In this document: positions 24,506 through 37,078 of the stretch, piece by piece
Position numbering within the stretch: position 1 is the stretch's first letter
How the letters are laid out: every line of letters starts with the position of its first letter
NCBI GenBank assembly: GCA_032209605.1
Contig: JASFXZ010000001.1
Span: 30,322,619 to 30,386,618 of the forward strand
Direction of reading: 5' to 3'
DNA length: 64,000 bases
DNA from: Mactromeris polynyma
Lineage: Eukaryota > Mollusca > Bivalvia > Venerida > Mactridae
Notes under the pieces: generated by a model
The model's database searches: none
What the model saw: only the letters and a program-made list of their open reading frames with translations
Told to the model about the DNA's origin: nothing
Position numbers and translations under genes: made by a program

Positions 24506-26055
24506 TATCTTGATCTAGAAAGGAACATTTTGGCCATATAGATTTGATGATGGAGAAGTTGTTGATGGTGGTGCTAATGAAATTGATGTTCTGGAGAGGT
24601 TAGGCTTCCATTGTAACTTTTCAACATATTGCTATTCATCTAATAGAGCTGAAACGTTCAACATCTGTAGACTACACTAAACTATTATAATATTATAAAG
24701 TGCACACAACAAATATTAAAATACGTATTTTTCTTGTGAATCTACACAAAGTAAACCAATTTCAGCCCTATGTTGTATTTTGGGCAAACCATTCATTGCA
24801 AGAAACTCACATGAAACATTATTTTTTGATAATCAAAATAATATTTCAATATCCGTTTCATATCGAATAATAGACAATTGTATTAACAATACCATCAATT
24901 ATCGATGTTGTATAAGTTGATCAAACATATTTCATGCACAATCAGTGTCATGTAAAAGTGCACATTTTCTTTAGGAATTGTTGTATACTAGTATGGTGTC
25001 TCACAAAAGACTATTAATACGTTTGTATCTCAAACTTGAATAGGATTAAACAAACCTTACGATGGGTGTGCATGGGAATATCGTGTATGTGTTCAACATT
25101 TTATCTATAAGATCCTATAATTGCCCAAAATATGTAGTGTTACAATTAACGTGGGACCTGGTCCGCTAAATGTCTGAACTTAAAAGTATTTAAAATCAAC
25201 TGCGCTTGACTTTGGAGTAAATGGCAATTTGATACACAAGCAACTGTTTTATCGAAATAATTCATTACTAAAATAAGTTATGAAATATTGGTAGTCGGAA
25301 TATATTATATAAGCTATCATTTACATCGGAGTAAACATTTAGACTTACAAAATGTTAAATGATAATAAAAATGTGTCTATATTGCAACAGTTTTTAGGTG
25401 CATTTTATCAACTTAAACGAGAATTGATACTCCTATAAGCAAATACTGACATTTAAATTTCAGTAACTCAATACTTATGTTAATATTTCACAATAAAAAA
25501 GGTGCCTGGATGCAAATTAGGCGATACTATTACAGAGATAGCATCGGATATAACATGCAAATGTGTCCCCGATTTTTGTAGCGTAATAACCCTGAACTAT
25601 GTCAGGTCGGTCATTACTGTCACATAGATTTTTTCTATTTCCATATAGTAACAAAGGCACGTAATATTATGCAAATAGAAACGTATACAATCGTTGTGGA
25701 AGATAGTTCGTGGTTTTGTTTAAAGCTACATTAATGAATTGGTTAAACGGATATATTTTTACTGATCCAGTAACGATGAATGTGGAAAGAAATTAAACAT
25801 GTGGTACGAATTGAAACAAGAAAAATACATACCCCCCCCCCCCCCGAAACTGAGGTCCTATTTATTGTGTTGGAGTTTTGCGATGCTTTTGAAACAGTAT
25901 CTAAGTATTATTCAGCGGTCAGTGGACTTACACCACGCAGTCCTGGGTTTCAAAACAATATTAACCCGTTCTTTCCCAAGCGCAAGATAACACGACTAAG
26001 AGATTGAGGACACGTGGTCTTGAATACATTATCTTCAGTGAAATGGTAACGGAGA
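24506..26055. other. Non-coding stretch
   Basis: AT-rich with no gene recognised. A run of about 14 C lies at about 25,832-25,846. Confidence 0.4.
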
Positions 26056-26150
26056 CTTCGCTCATCACCAAAGGGTCGAACCTTCCACCCCCAGTGTGGA
26101 AGTCTAGTGTTCTACAGACTGAGGTTACCGGGCTTGCACACCGGATCCTG
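26056..26150 (-). mobile_element. tRNA-like SINE head
   Basis: On the minus strand from about 26,145: GCAAGCCCGGTAACCTCAG (A-box region), then AGAACACTAGACTTCC, then a B-box-like GAAGGTTCGACCC. No acceptor-stem pairing was found, so a SINE remnant is more likely than a functional tRNA. Confidence 0.5.
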
Positions 26151-27829
26151 GACCCTCTACAAAAAGACTATTATACAAACCGATTATATATTACTAAGCA
26201 ATGTACACTTTAAACAACGGGTCCGTACACAATATGTTAACAAATTGCATCCACATTTTATTTTCTATTCATTTCTCACATAAATGTTACTACGAAAAAA
26301 AACTCAATTCAATTAAATACCAGTGTAAGCAGGCCTCTACATTAATTCATACCCACCTTGCCATGCAGAACAATTTGTAATGTATTTTTTTGAAAAACAT
26401 AAACCATAATTTGACTGGCTTAATTAATGAGGTACAATGAATCAGATGTCTGGTATAAAATCCATGAGTGAAATAGTTTGGGAAGTGGATGAGGTACAAG
26501 AAACAGAAAGAGGTCAAGCAGTGAGGTATGTGGTTATATATTTTATACTGGAAGTAATAAATCATAATCAAGTTGAGGGCATATGGTGTGTGTCCTAACA
26601 TAGTATAATATGCGTTTTAAATACTCTAAGGTAAATACGAGGAGTGAATAAACATTTTGACATGATACTGAAAACAAAACATAAAGTATTTTGATCTAAT
26701 TAACATAATCAAATCACTAATAAAGGGACGAATGTATATAATCCGATGGAAATACTGATTATGTTTATGCGTACATTTAATGTTAAATGTGGCCGTTTAT
26801 TAGACAATATGTCAGAACATTTTTAAACTTTAATTATAGTATTTACCATCAACTGCATATTATTTCAGAATACATACAATACTCAAAAATTGTTTTGTTT
26901 ACGTGAATTACCGAGCGTGTACGAACGTTTACGGAATTACCCGAATACTGTGGATACCTAATCTTAACAGTTTCAAAATAATGTTACGTAAAATCGTCGC
27001 TTAACCGTAATAGTTTCACATTGCAATTTGATTATTATTCGTTACTGTAATCAAACATCTGGACTTTATGCTTTAATATATATTGTCGACGACAAATGCA
27101 ATAAAGCTTGTGGTGCGTTTATTTATTAAAAGTATTTTAAGAGTTATTACATTTGTATACGAAGGAAAACATTTTTGAAAAACTAATAATGAAGAATACA
27201 GTAGATATAACATACATGTATAAGGGGGAGCCGATGTAACCACTATAATTTGAAATTATGCTGACAAGACAAGTTATAAATGATAGATTAATTCATCCGC
27301 CGATTGTTGGTGTTACAGTTTCTATTTTTGATTTACAATCAACACAGTAGAGTTTTCGTAACAACTTGAAGCACGCGAGAAACAACTCGGCTGTTAACTC
27401 CGGAAGTCTAGCTGTTTTCAGTCCTTTGATGAATCAGATCTGAAACCGGAAAGTCAGTCACACGACATGACGTGGATAAATACATGGCGTTTTCTATATG
27501 CAGGTCAAGGCGAGAATACGCAGTCCGTATAGAACAGTCACAAATAAATGATTGTTTGAAGATGATGTGTCACTTCCACGTAACTGTTATCTAGACAATG
27601 AGTATAACAAGCTTATCATTATGTGTGCGGGTTTCTTTTTGAACAAAACACGTATTTGTTTAATTTCACTATGCAAACATAAGTTTGGCAGTTAAAGGGT
27701 CTAATCCATTTATTATGTAATGACACATTTTGTACAAAACATACCATTATCAACAAACGCAATAACACTTAATACGATGTCCGGGTTGTTTTAAATGTGT
27801 TTATTTATTTTTCGGCGCGGACGTATACT
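26151..27829. other. Non-coding stretch
   Basis: No gene, array or recognised element. Confidence 0.4.
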
Positions 27830-28110
27830 AACATGGTTTGCTATTTGCATACCAGTGTTGTGTAAACCAATCAAATCTTACGTTAACCACCAAGACAATT
27901 TCTCTTCAACCGAACAACGTTTGTAACCTTAACGCGGATTGGTTAACCTTTCAATAAAGGGCACGTTACCTTACCGAAATCCACTGAATTTCGGTGAATT
28001 TACCGAAAACCATTTTGATATGAAGTGACCAGCAATCGTAACATCTCGGCATTTTTTTCTGTTGCACAACAAATCTTAACCTTCAAATTGCGCCGACCAT
28101 CTTTATAAAG
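27830..28110 (+). repeat. Unnamed dispersed repeat (family with 43 and 44.5 kb), copy 1
   Basis: Shares ordered blocks with two minus-orientation copies at 42,958-43,255 and 44,495-44,765: CATGGTTTGCTATTTGCAT, GTTGTGTAAACCAATC, GCGGATTGGTTAACCTTTC, CCACTGAATTTCGGTGAATT, TTGTGCA/GCAACAAATCTTAA and GCGCCGACCATCTT. About 280 bases. I see no tRNA-like head and no clear inverted ends, so the class is unknown. Confidence 0.8.
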
Positions 28111-28164
28111 ATATTTCTTTTTTTTTCATTTTATAATGAGCTCTTGTATAAACATGATAATAAT

Positions 28165-28520
28165 ACTTAAGCCGGGTTCGAACCCACTTTCTCCAGGTTG
28201 ACAGGCACATGTTCTACCGACTAAACCTACCTAGTAAGTGTTGGGCATGGCTTACACTCGTTTCGTATTGTCGAGGTAATGATTGTATCTGGTTAGCTTA
28301 AACTTAATCATTTTATAGCGATTTTAAACAGGTTCTTACAGCTTATATTATCACTCTCGACGACTACTTCCAGGGTAATGACCCAGTACTCGCGCCTAAG
28401 TCATGGATTGAGAAGAAAGTTGCTCAACTTCGCCCAAGTCGGGATTCGAACCACGCGACATTCGGACCCCGCGACATTCGAACCCCGCGACATTCGGACC
28501 ACGCGACATTCGTACCAAAA
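28165..28520 (-). mobile_element. tRNA-like SINE head plus related SINE body and short CGCGACATTCG repeats
   Basis: Minus strand about 28,235 to 28,165 reads GGTTTAGTCGGTAGAACATG then a perfect-looking B box GTGGGTTCGAACCC. About 28,330-28,440 contains CAGTACTCGCGCCTAAGTC, related to the SINE bodies at 54.6 and 57.85 kb. It is followed by four short tandem copies of CCGCGACATTCG at about 28,450-28,515. Confidence 0.55.
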
Positions 28521-29429
28521 GCAATTCGCCCTACTTTGCAACAAACATGCCCCCTTTGTACCTGGTTGATGCCACTAATACAGCAACGTTTCTCTGCAAT
28601 ACGTTAGCAGGTGAACTAAAACAGCTATAACGTTACATGAACAATGAGATGTTTATTTATTACGTGAGACTGACGAGCATATAATATAAAACACAGACAA
28701 TAGACTGTAAGTTATGGAAACAATTTATACAACAGGTTTCTGCATTAGTAATTCATATAAGAATTATAACAGATATGCACTGCCAGCACCACGAGAATAT
28801 ATCGACATCTCAAATCTGTAACAGTACGTCACGTGATAGTTCTTGTGCATATAGTTTGTTTTATATTGTCCAAAATGTGGGCGTCTATATGATATAAAGG
28901 TTGCGCTGTCAAACTTTTACTACTTGATTATTGCATTACATAAAATCAAGAAATAAAACAATTGCAAAACAAACGTTGGCAAACTTCTGGCTTATTTCAG
29001 CTTTAAGAATATTTCATACAACCTTTAAAATGTTTTTTTTCCTCTCGAAATTAAATCTAGTAAAGATTTAAATAACAACTTTTTTTTGTACAGGCACTTT
29101 TTCTCCTCAAACCCACAACCGTTTTAAGACAGAAATCCTGTGTTGACAAGTAAGCTACGATAGGTTTTACCTATCTGAATGAATGAGTCATTTTGTCTGT
29201 TTAAAATCTGGCCATTCATGAAAATTTGAAGTGCGCTGAGTTTAATACGAACAAGTGTATTGATATATACAATAAGCGACGGGAGATTAGAAATCGGAAA
29301 TGATTTTTTGTTAATGACTTGAAAATGATATGAAGTTCATCAAATGTACGTTATGATAAAATAAACCATGAAATGTAGCATTCTATGTTGACTCGGCAAT
29401 TTTAATATGTAAAAGATAGAATTATCGGA
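28521..29429. other. Non-coding stretch
   Basis: AT-rich, nothing recognised. Confidence 0.4.
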
Positions 29430-30420
29430 TAGTCGTCAAAACATCGAGATAATTAGATATCCAGACAACGAGATAATCAGATATAGATATTCAAACCACG
29501 AGATAATCAGATATGTAGATATCCCTACAACGAGATAATCAGATATGTAGATATCCCTACAACGAGATAATCAGATATAGATATCCCTACAACGAGATAG
29601 TCAGATATGTAGATATCCCTACAACGAGATAATCAGATATGTAGATATCCCTACAACGAGATAATCAGATATAGATATCCCTACAACGAGATAATCAGAT
29701 ATGTAGATATCCCTACAACGAGATAATCAGATATTAAGATATTCAAACATCGAGATAAACAGATATGCAGATATCCCGACAACGAGCTATCTAGATATTA
29801 TGTAGATATCCCGACAACGAACTAACTAGATGTTATGTAGATATCCCGACAACGAGCTAACTAGATTTATGTAGATATCCCGACAACGAGCTAACTAGAT
29901 GTTATGTGGATATCCCGACAACGAGCTATCTAGATATTATGTAGATATCCCGACAACGAGCTAACTAGATGTTATGTAGATATCCCGACAACGAACTAAC
30001 TAGATGTTATGTAGATATCCCGACAACGAGCTAACTAGATATAATGTAGATATCCCGACTATGAGCTAAATAGATATTATGTTGATATCTAGACAGCGAG
30101 ATAACAAGATATGTAGATATCAAAACAACGAGATAATTAGATATGTAGATATCAAAACAACGAGATAATTAGATATGTAGATATCAAAACAACGAGATAA
30201 TTAGATAATTATGTAGATATCAAAACAACGAGATAATCAGATATGTAGATATCCTGTCAATGAGATAAGTAGACAATGGGACAACCAAAAGGCGAGATAA
30301 CCAGTCAGCGATATAACTTGTCAACGAGATAACCAGTCAACGATATAACTTGTCAACGAGATAACCAGTCAACGAGATAACTTGTCAACGAGATAACCAG
30401 ACAACGATAAACCCAGACAT
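29430..30420. repeat. Minisatellite of about 32 bp in four successive variants
   Basis: Units built from GATATCCCTACAACGAGATA and ATCAGATATGTA. These change stepwise to GATATCCCGACAACGAGCTA with ACTAGATGTTATGTA (about 29,760-30,070), then GATATCAAAACAACGAGATA (30,110-30,240), then CGAGATAACCAGTCAACG (30,290-30,410). Each variant forms its own local block, which indicates repeated local amplification of a drifting unit. Confidence 0.92.
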
Positions 30421-30659
30421 TTAAATACGCTGAAACTAGGAAACCAGCTAACAAAAACCACCACACAACATTATATCAAATAAAAACGACTTATTGTTTC
30501 TATTTTGTACTAGAAGTATCAGACACTCAGCAAATTGTTATCTAAGAAATACAATATTGCACAGACACAGATCACGGATGTCTAATATTAAATGATTGTG
30601 ATACCAATTTTCATACTTATATCAATATTATATTAATATAACTAGTGCATATGAGTTTG
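30421..30659. other. Short spacer between two arrays
   Basis: AT-rich, no feature. Confidence 0.4.
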
Positions 30660-32010
30660 ATAGGGCATTGATTGTGCATTTTGTGTTTGTGAGATACGTA
30701 GCTTGCAGTTTATGTCGTGTTTGTGAGATACATCGCTGATAATGAAATGCATGTTTGTGAGATACGTAGCTTACAGTGTATGCCATGTGTGTGAGATATG
30801 TCGCTCATTATGTCATGCGTGTTTGCCAGATACGTAACGTACAGCGTATGTCGTGTTTGTGAGATACGTAGCTTACAGCGCATGTCGTGTTTGTGAGATA
30901 CGTAGCTTACAGCGCATGTCGTGTTTGTGAGATACGTAGCTTACAGCGCATGTCGTGTTTGTGAGATACGTAGCTTACAGCGCATGTCGTGTTTGTGAGA
31001 TACGTAGCTTACAGCGCATGTCGTGTTTGTGAGATACGTAGCGTACAGCGCATGTCGTGTTTGTGAGATACGTAGCTTACAGCGCATGTCGTGTTTGTGA
31101 GATACGTAGCGTACAGCGCATGTCGTGTTTGTGAGATACGTAGCGTACAGCGCATGTCGTGTTTGTGAGATACGTAGCTTACAGCGCATGTCGTGTTTGT
31201 GAGATACGTAGCTTACAGCGCATGTCGTGTTAGCGAGATACGTTGCGTACAGCGCATGTCGTGTTTGTGAGACACGTAGCTTACAGCGCATGTCGTGTTT
31301 GTGAGATACGTAGCTTACAGCGCATGTCGTGTTAGCGAGATACGTTGCGTACAGCGCATGTCGTGTTTGTGAGACACGTAGCTTACAGCGCATGTCGTGT
31401 TTGTGAGATACGTAGCTTACAGCGCATGTCGTGTTAGCGAGATACGTTGCGTACAGCGCATGTCGTGTTTGTGAGATACGTAGCTTACAGCGCATGTCGT
31501 GTTAGCGAGATACGTTGCGTACAGCGCATGTCGTGTTTGTGAGACACGTAGCTTACAGCGCATGTCGTGTTTGTGAGATACGTTGCGTACAGTGCATGTC
31601 GTGTTTGTGAGATACGTAGCTTACAGCGCATGTCGTGTTTGCGAAGTACGTAGCGTACAGCGCATGTCGTGTTTGTGAGATACGTAGATTGCAGCGCATG
31701 TCGTGTTTGTGAGATACGTAGCTTACAGCGCATGTCGTGTTTGTGAGATACGTAGCTTGCAGTGCATGTCGTGTTTGCGAGATACGTAACTTACAGCGCA
31801 TGTCGTGTTTGTGAGATAGATCGCTGATAATGAAATGCATGCTTGTGAGATATGTCGCTCATTGTGACATGTGTGTTTTTGAGATACGTTAGATACGACG
31901 TTGACAATGAAACTCGTGTTTGTGAGATACGTAGCTAAGTGTGCATGTCGTGTTTGTGAGATACATTATTGTGTGATTATTGATTGAGTTTGTGAGATAC
32001 GTAGCTTCGT
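30660..32010. repeat. 34-bp minisatellite with 102-bp higher-order unit
   Basis: Core copies (30,810-31,810) have a 34-bp unit containing GTCGTGTTTGTGAGATACGT and AGCTTACAGCGCAT. Flanking copies are degenerate. At about 31,230-31,560 a three-unit block (normal, GAGACACGT form, GTTAGCGAGATACGTTGCG form) is repeated about three times, giving a 102-bp higher-order repeat. Minus-strand frames of 82 to 184 codons here repeat every 34 residues and are artefacts. Confidence 0.95.
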
Positions 32011-32359
32011 GTCAACGTTGTGTGATTGGTGCTAATAAACAGCATGAAACTTAGATAAGCAACCATCTCTGCATGTCGTGACTGTAATATACGAAACTGA
32101 CGGCACATGTCGTGTTTTGAGATACATTGCTGCTGAGCCATTCATGTTAATGAGATGTATGGCTGAATGTGTTTGCCATATTAGTGATATACGTAGCTAA
32201 TTTTTCATGTGAGACAGGGAGATATGCTCTGTTATAAATCATGCCAGGATTTACAGTTATAAAAAATGTTATGCACGAAAGAGATTTAATTTGATACCTT
32301 AAAACTTTGATATACGAAACCTGTCTGATTGTTTTTTTATGTAAGAATGTTATTTATTA

Positions 32360-32540
32360 TACAGTAAAACCTCACATTAAGACCACTTCAATAATAGGAC
32401 CACCCCAAAATCAAAAACACAATTTTCAAGTCCATTATCACTGTTTTGCTTTTTATTCAACCGCGATATTAAGAGCGCCTCAATAAGAATGCCGATTTTA
32501 ATGGTCCCATTGGTGGTTTTCTTACTAGGGTTTTACTGTA
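32360..32540 (+). mobile_element. CAGTAAAACCTCA-family MITE
   Basis: TA-CAGTAAAACCTCA at the left end and GGGTTTTACTG-TA at the right end, with internal ACTGTTTTGCTTTTTATTC. It sits only about 14 bases downstream of the phospholipase exon donor site on the minus strand, so it lies just inside that intron. Confidence 0.85.
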
Positions 32541-32554
32541 TATATATAACTCAC

Positions 32555-33567
32555 CTCTGGTCACAGTCACAATGAAGAAGTGAATGAAATCTGTAGTTAA
32601 ATACGCCCAACTTTCTGGAGAACGGTGGAATGACAAAGGGGCAGCAATCGTGATCCCTGCAGCACATGTCTAGTTCTTGATCGTCCCCTAAATCATCGTA
32701 ACATTTGGCAAGATCCCCTTTTCCGCACCATTTGGTACCCGGGAAAATGAGAACGCTGTTGAAGTCGAACGAAGATCGTTCGGCGCGGCGTTCTCGTTTT
32801 AAAGGTTCCGTTGATCGTTTGTAGAGGTGATGTTCCATTGACTGTGATTCGCGGTCAAACTTTTCAGTTAACATTACTTTATTGAATTTACTCAACTTCT
32901 CGGGGTCAGTGTTATCTATAATTTCTGCGTAAATGTCCGTTAGATTGCCATTTTTTACCTCTTCTTCGACCAAGGCGGTAGCAACTTGCAGAAATTTGCG
33001 ACATTCTTTTCTAAGAGCCCGGATGTTGACTATCTCAGAAAGTTCTTGCAGGAAACCCTCTGCTGTAAAACGACGATGCGCTAGGGTCACATTTGTTTCT
33101 GTATAATTTGTTAAAGAGTTCGCCATGAAAACGTCCCCGAAATCGTTGCCATGGTAATCGTGGGACATAAAACTGGACACAAAATCCAACATTTGATTCG
33201 AATCTTTTGAATAGTCACATTCTTTGAGTAAACCTCCCTGATATACGACCTGCAGGATACGATGACCATCGGTCAGCTGTCGTAAAGTCATATCGTATTC
33301 TGGTTTATAGCCACTGGGCAAGTATGTCTCCATCGCTAGAATTTTCTCGTAAGAAATTCTTAACTCCTTCTCATGATGCGAGTTAACTCGAACGTCTACG
33401 AAATTCCGTGGATACAGGAGCCGTGTTCGAATCCTTAGCCAGTCTCCCCGATCTACCGGTCTTTCAATAAACGTACCACTCACAGCCGCCCCGAAAAATA
33501 GCAAAAACACAAATACCATAATTTTAACCACTTCCATTTTTGCAACTGAATATATTTTATTGATCAT
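32555..33567 (-). CDS. Secreted group III phospholipase A2, first coding exon (gene incomplete)
   Basis: Encodes a calcium-dependent sn-2 phospholipid hydrolase of the bee-venom (group III) type. Two starts are possible. Met1 (33,567) opens the frame, but Met11 (33,537) gives a textbook signal peptide, MEVVKIMVFVFLLFFG, so I prefer it. Numbering from Met1, residues about 32-256 are a long amino-terminal propeptide with NYT, NVT and NLT glycosylation sites. KRERR (257-261) is a furin-type cleavage site. The catalytic domain then starts at about 270, with the calcium loop WCGKGD (280-285), CCRDHDCC with catalytic His306-Asp307, and CDCD (333-336). The frame ends four bases after a splice donor, AG|GTGAGT, at 32,554. 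The family's remaining cysteines, normally after CDCDxxF, must therefore lie in a later exon, which I could not find to the left. Non-venom animals use this family in digestion and defence. Confidence 0.92.
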
Positions 33568-36500
33568 CCATGTGCACTTTCATATAACACATTTTTTTCA
33601 CGAATTCCATAAAATCACACATCGAATGTAAATAAAAAATGTAGTCAACACTGCCTATATTTGCATTACATTGCTAAGTATTTATTTGAATTTCTACCAT
33701 AAACGCACCAAACATTGATCGAAGTAAAAATAAAGGCAGACATACAACACATCTATCACCGCTATAATCGTCTCAAATTGCCTTTAAAGTTCCAATTTTC
33801 TCTTCCTTCGTTTTTTGAAGCCCCAATCAGAAAGCAGGGCGATCCAGTCATGCATTAACACCCAATCAGATTATCCAGTTAATCGCTGAGCAAGTGTCCG
33901 TTCTATACATTTCAGTGATTCAGATGAAAAACGTCTAAAATCCGACCTCAATTTCTGCATTCGTTTACTATACGGATGATGAATATACAGCGCAACTCAC
34001 ATAAGTGTTCTGATTTTTACAACTCTACAGCTACCAGCAGTATAACATTGTACTTACCGATACAGAAACATACGTTTTATATTATGAGTGTAAAATCAAA
34101 GGTCAAAGTCTCCATATTCCTAAGATAAAACAAGTTTTGATAATACAGTACTAGAACCGTTAAGTCCATGGCTCGGAAACTTTATGGTATAATTGCCACA
34201 AGTCAGCTTTAGAGGCGGTGGATTAAAGGGTAAGAGTTCACAGTAGTCTTTATTGACGGCGGCCTTCAGGCCGTCGTCTATTTGAATAATTTTTAATCTA
34301 GGTACATGGAGTTGCATAATCGAAATGGGAGAAGCCATTGGTATTATGCTTTTTTAAATTGTTCTTACAAAACGTGATTCTAATTATACAGATAAAAAAA
34401 GTGTACTAATTGATAATAAAAAAATGTCAAAATATTTAAAATGTATTTTTACCGTTAATAAAAAGCTTTAAAAAATGTTTTACGTATGCTTATAAGAATT
34501 TACAACAGCTAGTCACGAAAACGGTTAGGCATCGTGTATTACATAGCTTCGTTTCACAACTACGCTCAATTCATCATCAAAGTTCAGGAAATGGTTCCTA
34601 ATGCTGTGCACGCAAATTGAAATTGTACTTATAAAAAAGCAAATTGTTAAACAAAAAATGTTAATCCATATTAATAAGTTCATGAATGCAGTTTATAATG
34701 TACAAATATAAATACAGTGACCAAACTATGCAATATACATTGCCTTAACTTGACCCATATAAGTTATGTACTGATGGTAATATGTAAACAAAATTCAGCC
34801 AATGAAAATTGTCGTTGAAAACGTCATAGCATTTGTTGTTCAAATAACGCATTGGCAGTAAAACGGATTCAGTACATTCGAGATCAAATGCTGATGGTTG
34901 AACTGAACTTTTAATTACGTTGTTTTGACATTTTTAGTGGATATTTTTCCCTTTTGATATCCCAATAGTTCTTTTAGATCTGTAAAACTAGAAGTTATAA
35001 TCATGTATATTTTTAGATCCGTTTCGTTCTATCTACGTTTCGTGTAATCGTTTTTTTTCTTCGTTTCGTGTAAATCGATGCACCAGCATTTTCCCGCGAA
35101 ACAACTACAAATGATTGATTGGTACCAAGACTATTTAGGCAATTGTCATGAATTGTGGATGATTCTTACCAGAATTATGGCTTGGTGATGATCATACTTT
35201 CTTATTTATTGATAAACAAAATAATAAATCTTCAATATCATGCTTCCTAAAACTTGTGCCGCCGTTTTGATGCTTTGCATCAAAATTAGTCTTGTGCTTA
35301 TACATGAATATTAACTCTAGAAGGCTTGGGTATATTGATGTCGAACGGCTAGTGGTGATTGTCTGTGATGAGCAAATAACTAACATTGTTCTGTCAGCCA
35401 GTATGTCAAGTGTCAAGGTTACAGAGACTGTCAGATCTGAGCAATCTTGAGCCTACGATGTCAGCACACGAACAGAGCATGACCATCATTGGTTAGTAGG
35501 TTAGTATGGCAACAGACAAAGTAAAAAAAACTTGAGTCTGAAACTGTTTTGATCAATAAATTTATATCAACACTTGGGCATATGGCTGTCAAGCTTCATT
35601 GGATAACTATAAGTGGTCAGAATACGTCCCCTCTCTCTGAGGGATCACTAGATCAATGATCGTTTGGTCAGTGTTTTCCTCACTCATTTATCACCGTTAG
35701 TTTGCCACGGGGATACGTGTTTCAAAAACAACACCTGGTATAATTCGAATTGTTAAACATATAGATAAATCTGTTCATTGTAACTGTTGTCAACGTGGGA
35801 AGTATGTATCGTCAACTTGAGACAAGTGATTCGTGTGTAGAGATAATTAAGCAAGTTTTACCACGATAGTTGCGCATTATGTTATACTGTACATCAATAA
35901 ATGACAATGAATTTATTTGCGATTTGTACAAGATGGTGAACTAGTAGTTTATTCCGTCGCAAACCGGAAGCAGGTCATTTAAGTTTGGTGTGTTTCATTC
36001 ATTAGTTTACTCCCTCATAATTCTAGTCCAGGTGTTTAACTGTATCATGTAATGCTTATAAGGACAGGAAAAATGTGGAGTAGGCAAAGCTACCATCACC
36101 AATCATAACACTGATATTGATATATCCACACAAAGGCGATAGGAGACAAAGTATACCTTATTATATTCATAATTTAATAAAAAAGTGCAACTAACTTTTT
36201 CGTTGTACGCATGTACAAATATACGACTCCCTCAGTTTAAGGAAAGGCCCCCGTGCGATAAAGCTCGATTGACATAAAGCTATACTAGTCCAGACAAACG
36301 TGCACTCGACGATGCATTAAAAACTGTCTAGGAGTATACAATGTATACCAATATCTACATTATACATTACGTCGCATGTATTCGTTTAAATCTGATCTGA
36401 TACACAAAGGGAGAGAACTCAACTGAAGTTATTTATTATAGGATGGAGAGTTGTCGTTCTTTTTTTTTATCGAGCTTAAGTCTTGGGGTGAAACCATGTA

Positions 36501-36649
36501 TATAGTCTATAGATTCATCATGTTTCTATAATACACACGTGTGTACAAATAACCAAAGGTGATACGTTAGAAGTGCAACTAACTTTATTATTCTGTAATT
36601 CTACCTAACTTTGAATAAAATGATTACTTACATAAAGGTTTTCTCTCTG
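33568..36649. other. Upstream region of the phospholipase gene; no further gene supported
   Basis: No clear promoter elements. A 72-codon minus frame at 34,120-34,338 looks less biased than its neighbours, and GACGGCGGCCTTCAGGCCGTC inside it can form a hairpin. It has no recognisable domain or splice sites, so I do not call it a gene. Confidence 0.35.
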
Positions 36650-37078
36650 AAATTATTATTATATACCAGATTTATATAGCGCCCGTTTCATGCGAAACAC
36701 GTTCACAGGCGCTTTACATAGACCCATTTGTTGCAGCCACAAGGGCGCAGGTGCATCCTCTACCAGTACAGATACAGCGTAATCTGACCAGAGGGACAGA
36801 CTGAGAGAAAGCCCCCAGAAGGAGGAGAGAAAAATTGTGATACAGACATGCCCGGCATTTCTGCCTAGCTCTTATTTCGAATAGACAGTCTGGTTATTTA
36901 GCGTGCCCGATGTATAGCACCGATACACAGTACTTTCCTGGTTACATGCCAGTACTATGTTAGGTGGGAAACACTGAAAAGCATTTCTGTTTTTTATCCG
37001 GCGAGACGAGGGATCGAACCCACGACCTTCGGATTCGTAGTCAGCAGCGTTAACCACTGAGCCACTGAAATGGATAGG
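36650..37078 (-). mobile_element. tRNA-derived SINE with long 3-prime body
   Basis: Minus strand from about 37,075: CAGTGGCTCAGTGGTTAACG (A box), CTGACTACGAATCC, then GGGTTCGATCCC (B box). The body continues through CAGTGTTTCCCACCTAACAT (also found at 47,625-47,700), and ends in a segment containing AGCGCCTGTGAACG and GGGCGCTATATAAATC. From memory that last segment is a common metazoan SINE tail. The tRNA-like ends do not pair, so it is not a tRNA gene. Confidence 0.7.

Noticed and set aside
30941..31840. Minus frames of 82-184 codons
   Set aside because: By-products of the 34-bp array.
24314..32350. Final exon of the phospholipase gene
   Set aside because: I looked on the minus strand for an acceptor followed by an F..CL-type frame and found none I could support. 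A profile search would be decisive.
37005..37075. Functional tRNA gene
   Set aside because: The B box is excellent, but the two ends do not form an acceptor stem and a SINE body follows.
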